From an uncultured Verrucomicrobiales bacterium (GTDB taxonomy: Bacteria > Verrucomicrobiota > Verrucomicrobiia > Verrucomicrobiales > Akkermansiaceae), in contig CASICJ010000001.1 of NCBI GenBank assembly GCA_949373085.1, positions 1 to 64,000 of the forward strand: a stretch of 64,000 nucleotides of DNA. The letters run 5' to 3'. The translations under genes were made by a program, and so were the position numbers. Below, one piece after another: positions 9,631-18,540 of this stretch (its first letter is position 1; each line of letters begins with the position of its first letter). The notes below the pieces were generated by a model. That model did not search any database, was not told the origin of the DNA, and saw nothing but the letters and a program-made list of their open reading frames with translations.

Positions 9631-10551
9631 TTAATCAAAGTGAGGTGCCTCAAGCTGTTTTGATTGTTTTTTAATCAATCCTTCTGGTCCGAAAAGCCAA
9701 GCAAGGAGGAAGATGAAACCCGAGGCGGTGGCCATCATTCCTGAGCTTGTCGTGTCGGGGAGCCCGATTAGGGGGGGGATATGAGTGGCTATTTGTCCGA
9801 GGATGGCGGAGAGGACCGCAACGATGAGACTGACAATAATCAGAAAAGGAAGATTTCGGGTGAGGAGAAATGCCGTGGCGGGAGGAACAATAAGCATCGC
9901 AATGACAATAATGGAACCAACTGCCTCGAAGGCGGCAACAGTCGTAATGGCGACCATAGTCATGAGCAGGTAGTGCATGATTTGCGGGCGGAAGCCTTGG
10001 GTCTTGGCGAGGCCGGGATCAAAAGAGGCAATTTTGAATTCTTTGTAGAAAAAGGTAATGATCAGGGCATTAAAAAGGAGAGTTGCCCCGATGATCAGGG
10101 CGGCATGGGGAACCGCGAAGAATGAGGTCTCGTTCTGAAAAAGAATGACCATATCAAGAGGAGTATATTCGAGAGCCCCATAAAGAACACAATCGGCGTC
10201 GAGTTCAACGCGGTTGGCCGCTTTGCGAATGATGACGAGTCCAATTGCAAAGAGGGTGGTGAAGACGATTCCCATGGCGGCGCCGCGTTCGACTTTGCCA
10301 AATCGGATAATCCATTGGGAAAATAGAGCGGTTAGAATACCGGCGATGGCTGCGCCGAGAAACATCCAGATGTTGGCACGGGACCCCGAGATCAGGAACG
10401 CTAAGGCGAGTCCCGGCAGGACGGCGTGGCTGATGGCGTCACCCATCATGCTCATACGACGAAGAAGGAGAAAGGTGCCCGGGAGCGCGCACGCCATCGC
10501 ACACAATCCTCCGACAAGGATAATATGGAAGTCGTTTGCGGTCCAGGACAT
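9631..10551 (-). CDS. metal ABC transporter permease (ZnuB/TroD type)
   Basis: 306 residues with about eight or nine membrane helices and the conserved family opening (LLRRMSMMGDAISHAVLPG), the pattern of the Zn/Mn/Fe ABC-3 permeases. It is the last gene of a five-gene minus-strand operon with a solute-binding lipoprotein, an ATPase, a first permease and an outer-membrane protein. Two different permeases are expected to pair, as TroC and TroD do. The metal (Mn, Zn or Fe) cannot be decided from sequence. Confidence 0.9.
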   Translation of the reverse strand: MSWTANDFHIILVGGLCAMACALPGTFLLLRRMSMMGDAISHAVLPGLALAFLISGSRANIWMFLGAAIAGILTALFSQWIIRFGKVERGAAMGIVFTTLFAIGLVIIRKAANRVELDADCVLYGALEYTPLDMVILFQNETSFFAVPHAALIIGATLLFNALIITFFYKEFKIASFDPGLAKTQGFRPQIMHYLLMTMVAITTVAAFEAVGSIIVIAMLIVPPATAFLLTRNLPFLIIVSLIVAVLSAILGQIATHIPPLIGLPDTTSSGMMATASGFIFLLAWLFGPEGLIKKQSKQLEAPHFD

Positions 10552-10567
10552 TGCTAAGCAGGAAGGT

Positions 10568-11374
10568 TTAGAAGCGCTGGGTTAATCCGGTGAAGCAGCC
10601 GAAGTCTTCCGAATTGCTGTTCAGTCCAATTTGAACACCTGCGTCTAGGACAAAATTTTTGTTGATCTCATAGGTAAATCCACCGGAGTAATAGGATTCG
10701 TGACGGTCTTTAGCGATGACCCCGATGTATTCAGTGTAGCCGCCGAGATTGCCGACGATGGGGTAGCCGATCACAGCAGTGAAGAGAAATTCGGTTTCGC
10801 TTCCGGTGCCGTCATTGACGAAGTCGAGTTGACCCTGAATTCCAAGGCTGATGTCGTCCGTAAGATCGGTGCCCCAGGGGATAATTATACCGCCCTGCCA
10901 TTCATCGCTGCGGGTCGGAGCTGCCATATAAGGCATGATGGCAAGAGCGGTATCGCCGCGGTCGTTACCCCAGAGGTTGTATTTCAAGCGAATAGTGAGA
11001 TCTCCAAGGGTGGTCCAGTCGCTAAGAGTTTCGGAGCGGAGGTCGATGACGGCCTGAAGGTCGATATTGTGAGTAAGTCCCGCCTTCATGTTGATTTGGC
11101 CATAGGTGAAGGTTTCGGTGCCCTTGTCGCGGCGGTAGTCGAAGAGTGAGGCTTCGAGTTGGAAGCGACCGGCATCAACAGTTATGGGAGATTCGGTGGC
11201 GTCGGGGCGGTCTGGCGAGAGGCCGCGGAGGAGGTAATTGGGCGTAGGGTTGAGGAGGTGGTATTGGGTTTTGTCAGAACTAACAGCGCTTGATGGCATA
11301 AACGCCAAAGATTTTTCGTTTTTTGCGACGGCGACACTGACGAGTCCGAGAGCGAAGATGTATGGTATTTTCAT
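10568..11374 (-). CDS. predicted outer-membrane beta-barrel protein in metal-uptake operon
   Basis: 268 residues with a signal peptide (MKIPYIFALGLVSVAVA) and then alternating amphipathic beta strands ending in the aromatic C-terminal residue expected for outer-membrane barrels (LTQRF). The strand pattern (FTYGQINMKAGLTHNIDL, IRLKYNLWG) resembles the MetA-pathway phenol-degradation transporter family, PF13557. It sits between the two permease genes of the metal ABC operon (17 bases from the downstream permease and 14 from the upstream one). This suggests metal passage across the outer membrane. That role is inferred from context only. Confidence 0.7.
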   Translation of the reverse strand: MKIPYIFALGLVSVAVAKNEKSLAFMPSSAVSSDKTQYHLLNPTPNYLLRGLSPDRPDATESPITVDAGRFQLEASLFDYRRDKGTETFTYGQINMKAGLTHNIDLQAVIDLRSETLSDWTTLGDLTIRLKYNLWGNDRGDTALAIMPYMAAPTRSDEWQGGIIIPWGTDLTDDISLGIQGQLDFVNDGTGSETEFLFTAVIGYPIVGNLGGYTEYIGVIAKDRHESYYSGGFTYEINKNFVLDAGVQIGLNSNSEDFGCFTGLTQRF

Positions 11375-11388
11375 AATTTGAGAGAGTA

Positions 11389-12747
11389 TTAGATCGTTGG
11401 GTTGGGCTGAATTCCAAGCTCCGTGGTTGCAATTGTGTGAGGTGAATCGATGGTGGACTTGGAGAGATTGAGCTCAGCTTCAAGTTGGTGAACGATTTCA
11501 GCACCGAGAAGGTGTTCGACCATGTCGGCATCGCGGTCGACGTGACTTGGCGCAATGTCTGCATATCTGATGAGGTAAAGTTCCCAGAGGCGGTGGTTTC
11601 TAGTGATTCGTGAGGCTTCTCCAAAGCCTGATTCGGAAAGACGAAGTTCTCCCGAGGGTTGGCGCTCGATGTGATCCTCGGATCTAGCTTGGCGAATGAG
11701 CTTGGAAAGCTCTCCCTTGGCCCAGTAGCGGTGCTTACGAAGGAGATCCATATCAATGGGGACGTTTTTGAGAGGCTCGGCTTGCTGGGTTTCCTCGAGG
11801 ATTTCGTAAGTGGACCGTAGTAGGTGTTGGCGGCCGACTTTACGCTGCAGTTGAAGGTGGCGAAGCAAGCGTGGAAGGACCCCACGAGCCGTGCCGAAGA
11901 TCATGCTAAAGAGAAAGATGATGGCGGCGGCAATTACAATGATTGCCCCGGGAGGAAGATTGGAATAAAGGGCTGAAATCGAAACTCCTAGCCAGCCGGA
12001 AATGGCTCCGATAGTTGCGGAAATTACAAGCATCCACCCGAGTCGATTGGTCCAGAAGCGCGCTGCTGTGGGTGGTGTGATTAGAAATGCGATGACGAGG
12101 ATCAGTCCGACGGCCTGAAGTCCCACAACCGTGACTGAGGTGACCAGAGCCATTAAGATGATATCGAGCCGCAGAATGGGCCATCCTTGTGCTGAGGCAA
12201 AATCAGCATCAAAGCAGAGAAGGGTTAGCTCTTTGAGGATAGCGATGGTGATAGCAGTTGTGACGATGAGAATGACAGTGATAAGAATAAAGTCGGACCA
12301 AACCATCGATGCGGTTTTCCCGTATATAAAACCATCGAGCCCAGCGGCGCTTTGCCCCGGGATTCGTTCCACCATTTTAAGAATTGCAACCCCTAGACCA
12401 AAGAAAACAGAGAGGACGATTCCCATGGCAGCATCGTCCTTAAGTCGGGTCGTTTTACGAATCGCAAGTACGAGTAGAACTCCCAGTAGGCCGGTGATAG
12501 TAGCTCCCAAAAGTAGACCAGGTAGGCTTTTTCCGTTGAAGCCCATGGTGGACATGATGGCAAAGGCGATTCCAATGCCTGGTAGAGTTGCGTGGGAGAG
12601 GGCGTCACCAAGGAGAGATTGTTTTCGTAAGAGCAGGAAACTGCCAACGAGACCAGCGGTGGCTCCAAGAAAGGCTACCCCAAGAACCGGCAGGCGGGTA
12701 TTGTACTGCTCAAGGAGTAGAGTTTCACGAAGAAGTTCCCAAGTCAT
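11389..12747 (-). CDS. metal ABC permease fused to a DtxR/MntR-like C-terminal domain
   Basis: 452 residues. Residues 1 to about 285 are an ABC-3 family permease with the conserved LLRKQSLLGDALSHATLPG segment and about eight helices. From about residue 300 a soluble, arginine-rich region follows: a winged-helix-like part (LRKHRYWAKGELSKLI), then ESGFGEASRITRNHRLWELYLI and HVDRDADMVEHLLG. The latter resembles the metal-binding and dimerisation domain of DtxR/MntR repressors. A permease carrying its own repressor-like metal sensor could gate transport by cytosolic metal. The fusion is seen in sequence, but the gating role is inference. Confidence 0.85.
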   Translation of the reverse strand: MTWELLRETLLLEQYNTRLPVLGVAFLGATAGLVGSFLLLRKQSLLGDALSHATLPGIGIAFAIMSTMGFNGKSLPGLLLGATITGLLGVLLVLAIRKTTRLKDDAAMGIVLSVFFGLGVAILKMVERIPGQSAAGLDGFIYGKTASMVWSDFILITVILIVTTAITIAILKELTLLCFDADFASAQGWPILRLDIILMALVTSVTVVGLQAVGLILVIAFLITPPTAARFWTNRLGWMLVISATIGAISGWLGVSISALYSNLPPGAIIVIAAAIIFLFSMIFGTARGVLPRLLRHLQLQRKVGRQHLLRSTYEILEETQQAEPLKNVPIDMDLLRKHRYWAKGELSKLIRQARSEDHIERQPSGELRLSESGFGEASRITRNHRLWELYLIRYADIAPSHVDRDADMVEHLLGAEIVHQLEAELNLSKSTIDSPHTIATTELGIQPNPTI

Positions 12748-12759
12748 GGTTCTTTCCTT

Positions 12760-13540
12760 TTATGGGCGTCCAACGTTCTTGAGAGCCTGTGCGACGTCGT
12801 CGAGAAGGTTGAGTTTTCCTCCGTAAGTTTTTTGGAGGTTCTCTCGTGTGAAGGTCTCACTTGTGGGGCCACTTGCGACAACCCGCATGTTGAGCAGCAC
12901 AAGATAGTCGAAGTATCGCGATACGGTAGCCAGATCGTGATGGACGCAGAGGACGGTTTTTCCTTTCGCATTGAGTTCTTGAAGGAGCTCTATGATGGCC
13001 TGTTCTGTGGCGGCATCGACCGCAGCGAAAGGTTCGTCCATGAAGTAAATTTCAGCATCTTGAACGAGGGCTCGTGCGAGAAAGACGCGTTGCTGTTGTC
13101 CTCCTGAGAGTTGGGAGATTTGACGCTGGGCAAGGTGGCTGATACCAACTTTTTCGAGGGCTTCAAGGGCTTGTTGTTTTTCTATTTTTGTGATTCGTTT
13201 GAACCATCCAAGTTTTCGATAGGTGCCCATTATGACGACATCGAGCGCGCTAACGGGGAAGTCCCAATCGACACTTTCTCGCTGAGGCACGTAGGCGATC
13301 AGGTCACGTTGGGTTTCATAGGGTTTCCCAGTATATCAGCGCTTCGCCGGAAGTTTTTGGAATCAGTTCAAGACAAGCTTTAAGCAGGGTGGATTTCCCG
13401 GCTCCATTTGGTCCAACAATTCCAGCAAGAGTTCCCTCAGGTATGTTCAACTCGACATCCCAAAGGACCGGTTTGCGGTGATATGCGACGGTGAGGTCGT
13501 GAACAGCAAGAGGAAACTCCGGTGGGTGTTCGGGGCGCAT
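12760..13540 (-). pseudogene. metal ABC transporter ATP-binding protein, one frameshift
   Basis: The ATPase of the operon is split between two frames. The first part (13540 to about 13330) carries Walker A in GPNGAGKST. The second (from about 13329 to 12760) carries [19 protein letters not shown], the Q-loop, the LSGGQQQR signature, Walker B FMDEP and the switch His in VHHD. Removing one base near 13330 joins IY to GKPYETQ and gives 259 residues, the normal length for MntB/TroB/ZnuC proteins. The upstream frame ends at a UGA at about 13313-13315. This is either a consensus error or a recent lesion. The other operon genes are intact, which favours error. Its ATG directly follows the lipoprotein stop. 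Confidence 0.85.
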
Positions 13541-14497
13541 TCAGTCTTGGAGTTTGTTCTGGAATCCACCTTCGGGAGCATTTCCGCCTAGGGCATTCAC
13601 GATAGTTGTGAAGTTGTGGTCCATCATGCCAATATAGGTGCCTTGGTAGGTGCCGGCAGGCCCCATGGCATCAGAAAAAAGCTCACCACCTACCTTTACG
13701 ATATGGCCTTTTTCTGCCGCGCCTTCGATCACTGCTCTGACGGATTTCTCAGGGACAGATGATTCGATGAAAATTGAGGGGATTTTTTTCTCAATAAGGT
13801 AGTCGACAAGCTCATTGATGGCCTTGGTCCCAGCCTCAGAAACGGTCGATATTCCCTGTACTCCACGAACTTCGATCCCATATGCGCGGCCGAGATAACT
13901 GAAGGCATCGTGTGCCGTGACGAGGACCCTCTGCTTTTCGGGAATGGTTTGAATTACCATGAGGGCATAGGTGTGAAGGTCGTTGAGTTTTTGTTGATAA
14001 TTCTCGCGTTGCTTTTGGTATTGTTCGGAGTTTTCTAGATCGTAAGCTGCCAATTCATCGCCGATTTTTTTAGCGACTTTGGACCAGATTGAGACGTCCA
14101 TCCAAAGATGTGGATCGGGGGTTTCAGAACCAATAAGTTGAACGTCAAGTCCTTCCGCTACTGCTGAAATAGGATTGCCCTTATCGGCTCTGCTTTTAAG
14201 AACGCTTGCCATTTTTCCTTCAAAAAAAAGTCCGTGATAGAGAACGAGTCCGGCCTTCTGTATCTTGTCGATCTCAGACTTGCTAGGCTGGTGCATGTGC
14301 GGGTCAATCCCTTCACCGATTAGATTGATGATCTCTTGATTATCTCCTGCGATTTGGCGGGTAATGTCAGCAATCATAGCTACCGTTGTAACAATAGTAC
14401 CGTCTGTTTTGGCGGCTTCTTCTTTAGTGGTGCAGGCTCCAAAAAACAAAATTGGAGCGAGTGCTATTAACTGTCTCACAGATATTTTTTGCCACAC
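13541..14497 (-). CDS. metal ABC transporter solute-binding lipoprotein
   Basis: 318 residues of the ZnuA/MntA/TroA cluster A-I family. The N terminus is a lipoprotein signal with lipobox FFGAC at about residues 18-22. Metal-ligand candidates include the histidines in DPHMHQP, LYHGLFF and DPHLWMD, and the late Glu/Asp. The start is GTG at 14497; an internal GTG at 14479 would give a shorter but still complete signal peptide. There is no long His/Asp-rich loop of the kind common in zinc-specific ZnuA, so manganese or iron is equally plausible. It is the first gene of the operon. Confidence 0.9.
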   Translation of the reverse strand: MWQKISVRQLIALAPILFFGACTTKEEAAKTDGTIVTTVAMIADITRQIAGDNQEIINLIGEGIDPHMHQPSKSEIDKIQKAGLVLYHGLFFEGKMASVLKSRADKGNPISAVAEGLDVQLIGSETPDPHLWMDVSIWSKVAKKIGDELAAYDLENSEQYQKQRENYQQKLNDLHTYALMVIQTIPEKQRVLVTAHDAFSYLGRAYGIEVRGVQGISTVSEAGTKAINELVDYLIEKKIPSIFIESSVPEKSVRAVIEGAAEKGHIVKVGGELFSDAMGPAGTYQGTYIGMMDHNFTTIVNALGGNAPEGGFQNKLQD

Positions 14498-14501
14498 GCA
14501 C

Positions 14502-14515
14502 TTTGATTAGTCAAA
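14502..14515. promoter_or_regulatory. possible operator upstream of the metal-uptake operon
   Basis: A perfect inverted repeat, TTTGA-N4-TCAAA, lies 4 bases upstream of the GTG start of the lipoprotein gene, or about 22 bases upstream of the alternative internal start. Such a site could bind a dimeric metal repressor, but it is short, AT-rich and found by eye, and may be chance. Confidence 0.25.
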
Positions 14516-14565
14516 ATAAAAAACTTGAATTACCGCAATAAGGGTGGGTTTGCGGAACATTTTGG

Positions 14566-14600
14566 CAATAAGAAACCCTGCAACCGAGAGGGTTACAGGG
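14566..14600 (-). terminator. Rho-independent terminator after leuD
   Basis: On the minus strand, a stem of CCCTGTAACC pairing with GGTTGCAGGG (one mismatch, CTCTC-type loop) is followed by a T-rich tract. It lies about 20 bases beyond the leuD stop. Confidence 0.65.
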
Positions 14601-14620
14601 CTTGGAGAGAGCCCCCGAGC

Positions 14621-15223
14621 TTATCTAACGTAAGAGAGTGAAGAGGCCGTAGCTTCAATCTTGTCGTTGTTATCTAGGAGTTCCTTGATTGGGTCGTATT
14701 TACCGGCCAGCAGCGCTTGGCGTGCAGAGGCAGGCATGTCCACAGGAAAAGAAAGATCTCCGGCGGTGACTGTCATTGCATCGAGATCAATTGATACTTT
14801 AAGCGTCGGGTCTGCAGCGCATGCCGCTTTGAGGATGTCGATGTTTTCGCGGGTAGAGGTGACGCAAGGGAGTCCTAAGGTCGTCGAATTTCCATAAAAG
14901 ATCTCGGCAAAAGATTCGGCGATGATAGCGCTGAAGCCATATTTTGTGAGTGATTGGGGGGCGTGTTCCCGGGAGGAACCGCAGCCAAAGTTAATACCAG
15001 CAACGAGGATGGAAGCACTGTTGAAGCGCTCGTCATTTAGAGGGTGATCGGTCTTTTCTCCGGACTCAGGATCGAATCGGACATCATAGAAAGCGTATTC
15101 TCCGAGTCCATCAAAGGTGACACACTTCATAAAGCGCGCGGGGATGATACGGTCCGTGTCGATGTCAGCGCCTGGGATAGGAACTGCAGTACCGGAAATT
15201 TGTGTTATTGGTGCGATGGCCAT
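14621..15223 (-). CDS. leuD: 3-isopropylmalate dehydratase small subunit
   Basis: 200 residues with the swivel-domain signature of LeuD: GADIDTDRIIPARFM near the N terminus and FGCGSSREHAPQ in the middle. With LeuC it isomerises 2-isopropylmalate to 3-isopropylmalate in leucine synthesis. The gene follows leuC by 13 bases, so the two are co-transcribed, and a terminator follows. Confidence 0.95.
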   Translation of the reverse strand: MAIAPITQISGTAVPIPGADIDTDRIIPARFMKCVTFDGLGEYAFYDVRFDPESGEKTDHPLNDERFNSASILVAGINFGCGSSREHAPQSLTKYGFSAIIAESFAEIFYGNSTTLGLPCVTSTRENIDILKAACAADPTLKVSIDLDAMTVTAGDLSFPVDMPASARQALLAGKYDPIKELLDNNDKIEATASSLSYVR

Positions 15224-15236
15224 GGCGGTAACTGGT

Positions 15237-16658
15237 TTAAGCGGCTGAATTTTCCGTGACTTTGAATGTTTCCCGGGCGTCAGCGATGCAGCCTTCGACA
15301 GCAGCTGCGGCGACCATAACCGGCGACATTAGGATAGTACGACCGATAGGAGACCCCTGACGTCCTTTGAAATTTCGATTAGATGAAGAGGCGCAGATCT
15401 GATCGCCAACGAGCTTGTCTGGGTTCATGGCGAGGCACATGGAGCAACCCGCAGCTCGCCATTCAAATCCCGCATCTTGAAAGATTTTAGCGATCCCCTC
15501 TTTCTCACATTGGATCGCGGTGATTTGTGAACCAGGGACAGCTATGGCCTTGACTCCTTCGGCAACCTTGTGGCCTTTCAGTAACTTGGCGGCTTCGCGG
15601 AAGTCGGAAAGACGGCCGTTGGTGCAGGAGCCGATGAAGGCGACATCGATAGGGATGCCTTTGATAGGAGTTCCGGCAGGAAGCTTCATGTAGGCGAGAG
15701 CTTCCTCGATGACTGCTTTTTCATCAGGGTCTGCTGCAGCAGGGTCGGGAATGGACTCGCCGATTGAGATGCCGTGGTCTGGAGAAATTCCCCAAGTGAC
15801 AGTTGGCTCGATGTCTTCGGCATCAATCCGAATAATGTCGTCGAATTCTGCGTCAGGATCAGTGGCGAAGGATTTCCACTCTTTTATGGATTGCTCCCAG
15901 TCATCGCCGGTGGGCGAGTAAGGGCGGTTTTTCAGAAACTCAAAAGTGGTCTCGTCAGGATTGACGTAACCGCAGCGTGCTCCGCCCTCGATAGCCATGT
16001 TGCAAACTGTCATGCGCTCCTCCATTGAGAAGTGGTCGAGAGTGGTGCCTGAGTATTCGTAAGCATATCCGATACCGCCTTTGGCTCCAAGCATACGGAT
16101 GATGTGAAGGGTCACGTCCTTGGCGTAAACTCCGGGACGGAGTTTGCCGTTTACTTCAATCTTACGCACTTTGAGGGATTCCATTGCCATCGTTTGAGTG
16201 GCCAAAACGTCGCGGACTTGCGTGGTGCCGATACCAAAGGCGATCGCTCCGAAGGCTCCGTGGGTCGCGGTGTGAGAGTCGCCACATGCAATGGTTGATC
16301 CGGGCTGGGTGATGCCTTGCTCGGGGCCAACCACGTGAACGACGCCTTGCTTGCCTGACTTGAGATCAAAGTAAGTCACACCGAAGTCATCGCAATTTTT
16401 TCGAATCGCATCGATCATGTCGGCCGCGAGTGGATCGGCGGGCACGTCCTGATTAATGGTGGGGACAATGTGGTCGATGGTGGCGAAGGTTCGTGAAGGA
16501 TACTTCACCTTTAGGCCGAGATCTCGGAGCATTCCGAAGGCTTGCGGGCTGGTGACCTCGTGAATGAGGTGAGTTCCTATAAATAGTTGTGTGCGTCCAT
16601 CGCTTAGGGTTCCCACTTTGTGAGCATCCCAAACTTTTTGATAAAGAGTCTTTCCCAT
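15237..16658 (-). CDS. leuC: 3-isopropylmalate dehydratase large subunit
   Basis: 473 residues from ATG 16658. The aconitase-family [4Fe-4S] cysteines are in SCTNGR and CSMCLAMN, and the active-site segment [14 protein letters not shown] is present. The open frame runs upstream to 16718, but the family opening [13 protein letters not shown] marks the true start. It forms the two-gene leuCD unit. No leuA or leuB is in the window. Confidence 0.96.
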   Translation of the reverse strand: MGKTLYQKVWDAHKVGTLSDGRTQLFIGTHLIHEVTSPQAFGMLRDLGLKVKYPSRTFATIDHIVPTINQDVPADPLAADMIDAIRKNCDDFGVTYFDLKSGKQGVVHVVGPEQGITQPGSTIACGDSHTATHGAFGAIAFGIGTTQVRDVLATQTMAMESLKVRKIEVNGKLRPGVYAKDVTLHIIRMLGAKGGIGYAYEYSGTTLDHFSMEERMTVCNMAIEGGARCGYVNPDETTFEFLKNRPYSPTGDDWEQSIKEWKSFATDPDAEFDDIIRIDAEDIEPTVTWGISPDHGISIGESIPDPAAADPDEKAVIEEALAYMKLPAGTPIKGIPIDVAFIGSCTNGRLSDFREAAKLLKGHKVAEGVKAIAVPGSQITAIQCEKEGIAKIFQDAGFEWRAAGCSMCLAMNPDKLVGDQICASSSNRNFKGRQGSPIGRTILMSPVMVAAAAVEGCIADARETFKVTENSAA

Positions 16659-16733
16659 GGCAAAACCGCGGTTTTTTCGCGAGGCGAGGAAGATGTACGG
16701 AAATTTCCCTGATAGCAAGCATCTCGGGTGGTC

Positions 16734-17882
16734 CTAGGGGATAAGTGCTCCTCCAGCAGCTGAGATGATAACGAGAGCCCAAACTGGGATGATTTTTTTT
16801 CGCAGGATCAGGAAAAAAATGGCAACACAGCCGAAATCGATCCAGCCGGTCAGGGTGCTCTGATCGGTGGCCATGCGGAGGAGAGCAACTCCGAGAACTC
16901 CTACAACACCTGCGTTGGCTCCGTTGACGGCGCGTTGGGCCCAGCGTTTGCCGCGAAGGCGTCCCCAAATCCTCATGGTTCCTCCGAGGAGGAGCATGCC
17001 GGGAAGGAAAACGGCGATGAGAGCAGCTCCAGCTCCAAGCCATGGATTATTAAAGATGTTCGCTTTGACTCCAAGAAATGCCGCAAAGGTGAAGACCGGG
17101 CCAGGAACTCCTTGGGTTGCTCCGTAGCCCCCAAGAAACACTTCATTCGGCATGTAGCCACGATCGACCATACTTTCTTGGAGGAGGGGAAGAACGACGT
17201 GGCCGCCGCCGAAGACGAGGGAGCCTGCTCGATAAATTCCGGCGAGTGGGCCGCTATCGCCCATTGAAACAAAAAGTAGAATGAAGAAAGCAATTAGGGC
17301 CCCCCAGCCGAGAAGACCTCGTCCGTCGGTCTTTTGCTGCTCAATTTTTTCACCCGCTGAGAGGGTAAAGATTCCGATGATTCCGGAGATCGTTATCATC
17401 AAGACAGTCATCCATTGGTAGGAGAAAAACCAAAGAGTGATGAGAACGAGCAAGGCCAGAATCATTCGGCGAAGGTCTGGGGCGAGGCTTTTGCGCATTC
17501 CGATGAGGGCGCCGGTGACTACGGCAAGAGCTACCAATTTGAGTCCGCGAAGTGCTCCTTGGGCTTGATCTCCAGAGAGATCGCCGATCCCAAGGGCAAT
17601 TAGAATAAGAACAAGAGCGGAAGGAAGGGTGAAGCCAATCCAGGCTGCGAAGCCGCCGAGCAGTCCGGCTCGTTCATAGCCGATGGCCGCGCCGAGTTGG
17701 CTGCTTCCGGGGCCAGGGATAAACTGAGTGAGCGACATGATTTCGGCAAAGCGGGACTCAGTAATCCATTTGCGCCGGTCAACGTATTCTTCGCGAAAAT
17801 AGCTTATGTGGGCGACTGGTCCTCCAAACGAAGTGAGGCCAAGCCGTAGAGCAACAAAAAAGCATTCAACTACCAAATTCAT
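16734..17882 (-). CDS. chrA: chromate transporter, long (two-domain) ChrA form
   Basis: 382 residues made of two homologous CHR halves. The N-terminal half has LGLTSFGGPVAHISYFREEYV and QFIPGPGSSQLGAAIGY. The second half repeats the pattern in FGGGHVVLPLLQESMV and GYGATQGVPGPVFTFAAFLG. About ten membrane segments are visible. Members export chromate and give resistance, but many environmental homologues have no proven substrate. It ends 15 bases upstream of the extended leuC frame. Confidence 0.88.
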   Translation of the reverse strand: MNLVVECFFVALRLGLTSFGGPVAHISYFREEYVDRRKWITESRFAEIMSLTQFIPGPGSSQLGAAIGYERAGLLGGFAAWIGFTLPSALVLILIALGIGDLSGDQAQGALRGLKLVALAVVTGALIGMRKSLAPDLRRMILALLVLITLWFFSYQWMTVLMITISGIIGIFTLSAGEKIEQQKTDGRGLLGWGALIAFFILLFVSMGDSGPLAGIYRAGSLVFGGGHVVLPLLQESMVDRGYMPNEVFLGGYGATQGVPGPVFTFAAFLGVKANIFNNPWLGAGAALIAVFLPGMLLLGGTMRIWGRLRGKRWAQRAVNGANAGVVGVLGVALLRMATDQSTLTGWIDFGCVAIFFLILRKKIIPVWALVIISAAGGALIP

Positions 17883-17987
17883 CTAAGTCTGAGCAGATCA
17901 TAGGACGAATGACTGTCAATGGCAGGCTTAAGGCTGTCACGCATTTTTGATCTCGCGAAGCATTTCACATTGAGGGAAGGTTCTGTC

Positions 17988-18518
17988 GTGAATTCCTTCA
18001 TCGCGCCAAACTGCCTTCTGATCGCTTTGGTATCCTGTGGATGGGATTCGGAGTCGCAGCCATCTGAGTCAGGGTCTTTGGCACTGCTAAACAAATTTTC
18101 TGGAGAAATGGAATCGATGAAGGTCGATGGTGGAGCTGAGTTTCATAAAAAGAAGGCTTTTTCTGGTCGAGTAACCTTCCAAGGTTTAACCGATTTTCAG
18201 CTTTCTCAGATTCGGGTGATCCCGGAAAACGGGAGTCTTCTAATCGAGCCTAGTAACGAGAGTTATGATCAAGTTGACGGACTTTGGGTGATGGGAGCTC
18301 AGTCTGACAAGTGGTTTAAGATTCCGGACCACAGTGAGGCTTGGGTGGGGAAAGAACCTATCAATTTTGAAGGGACCGCTCATCTTCGATTTTTAAAAAT
18401 CTATTATCGAAGTAGTCCCATTCTACACTTTGCAGGAGCAATGAGGAAAGGACTCAAAAATCCAGGCTGGGTAAGTAATTGCGGATTGACTAAAAGCCCG
18501 GTGCCTGCTCCTTGGTAA
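17988..18518 (+). CDS. hypothetical lipoprotein
   Basis: About 176 residues from a GTG start preceded by a purine-rich AGGGAAGG. The N terminus is a short hydrophobic segment ending in LVSC-G, a lipobox, so the mature protein is probably membrane-anchored. The rest is a soluble domain with many aromatic residues and no family I recognise. The frame is open from 17919, but that extension would bury the signal peptide. It lies just ahead of a PLC-like gene in the same direction. Confidence 0.6.
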   Translation: MNSFIAPNCLLIALVSCGWDSESQPSESGSLALLNKFSGEMESMKVDGGAEFHKKKAFSGRVTFQGLTDFQLSQIRVIPENGSLLIEPSNESYDQVDGLWVMGAQSDKWFKIPDHSEAWVGKEPINFEGTAHLRFLKIYYRSSPILHFAGAMRKGLKNPGWVSNCGLTKSPVPAPW

Positions 18519-18540
18519 ACCACCCTCTAATCATTCCATT

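Noticed and set aside
13313-13318. Programmed +1 frameshift at CUA-UGA in the ABC ATPase
   Set aside because: Family-like sequence in the downstream frame already begins before the UGA, and there is no strong upstream Shine-Dalgarno-like stimulator as in prfB.
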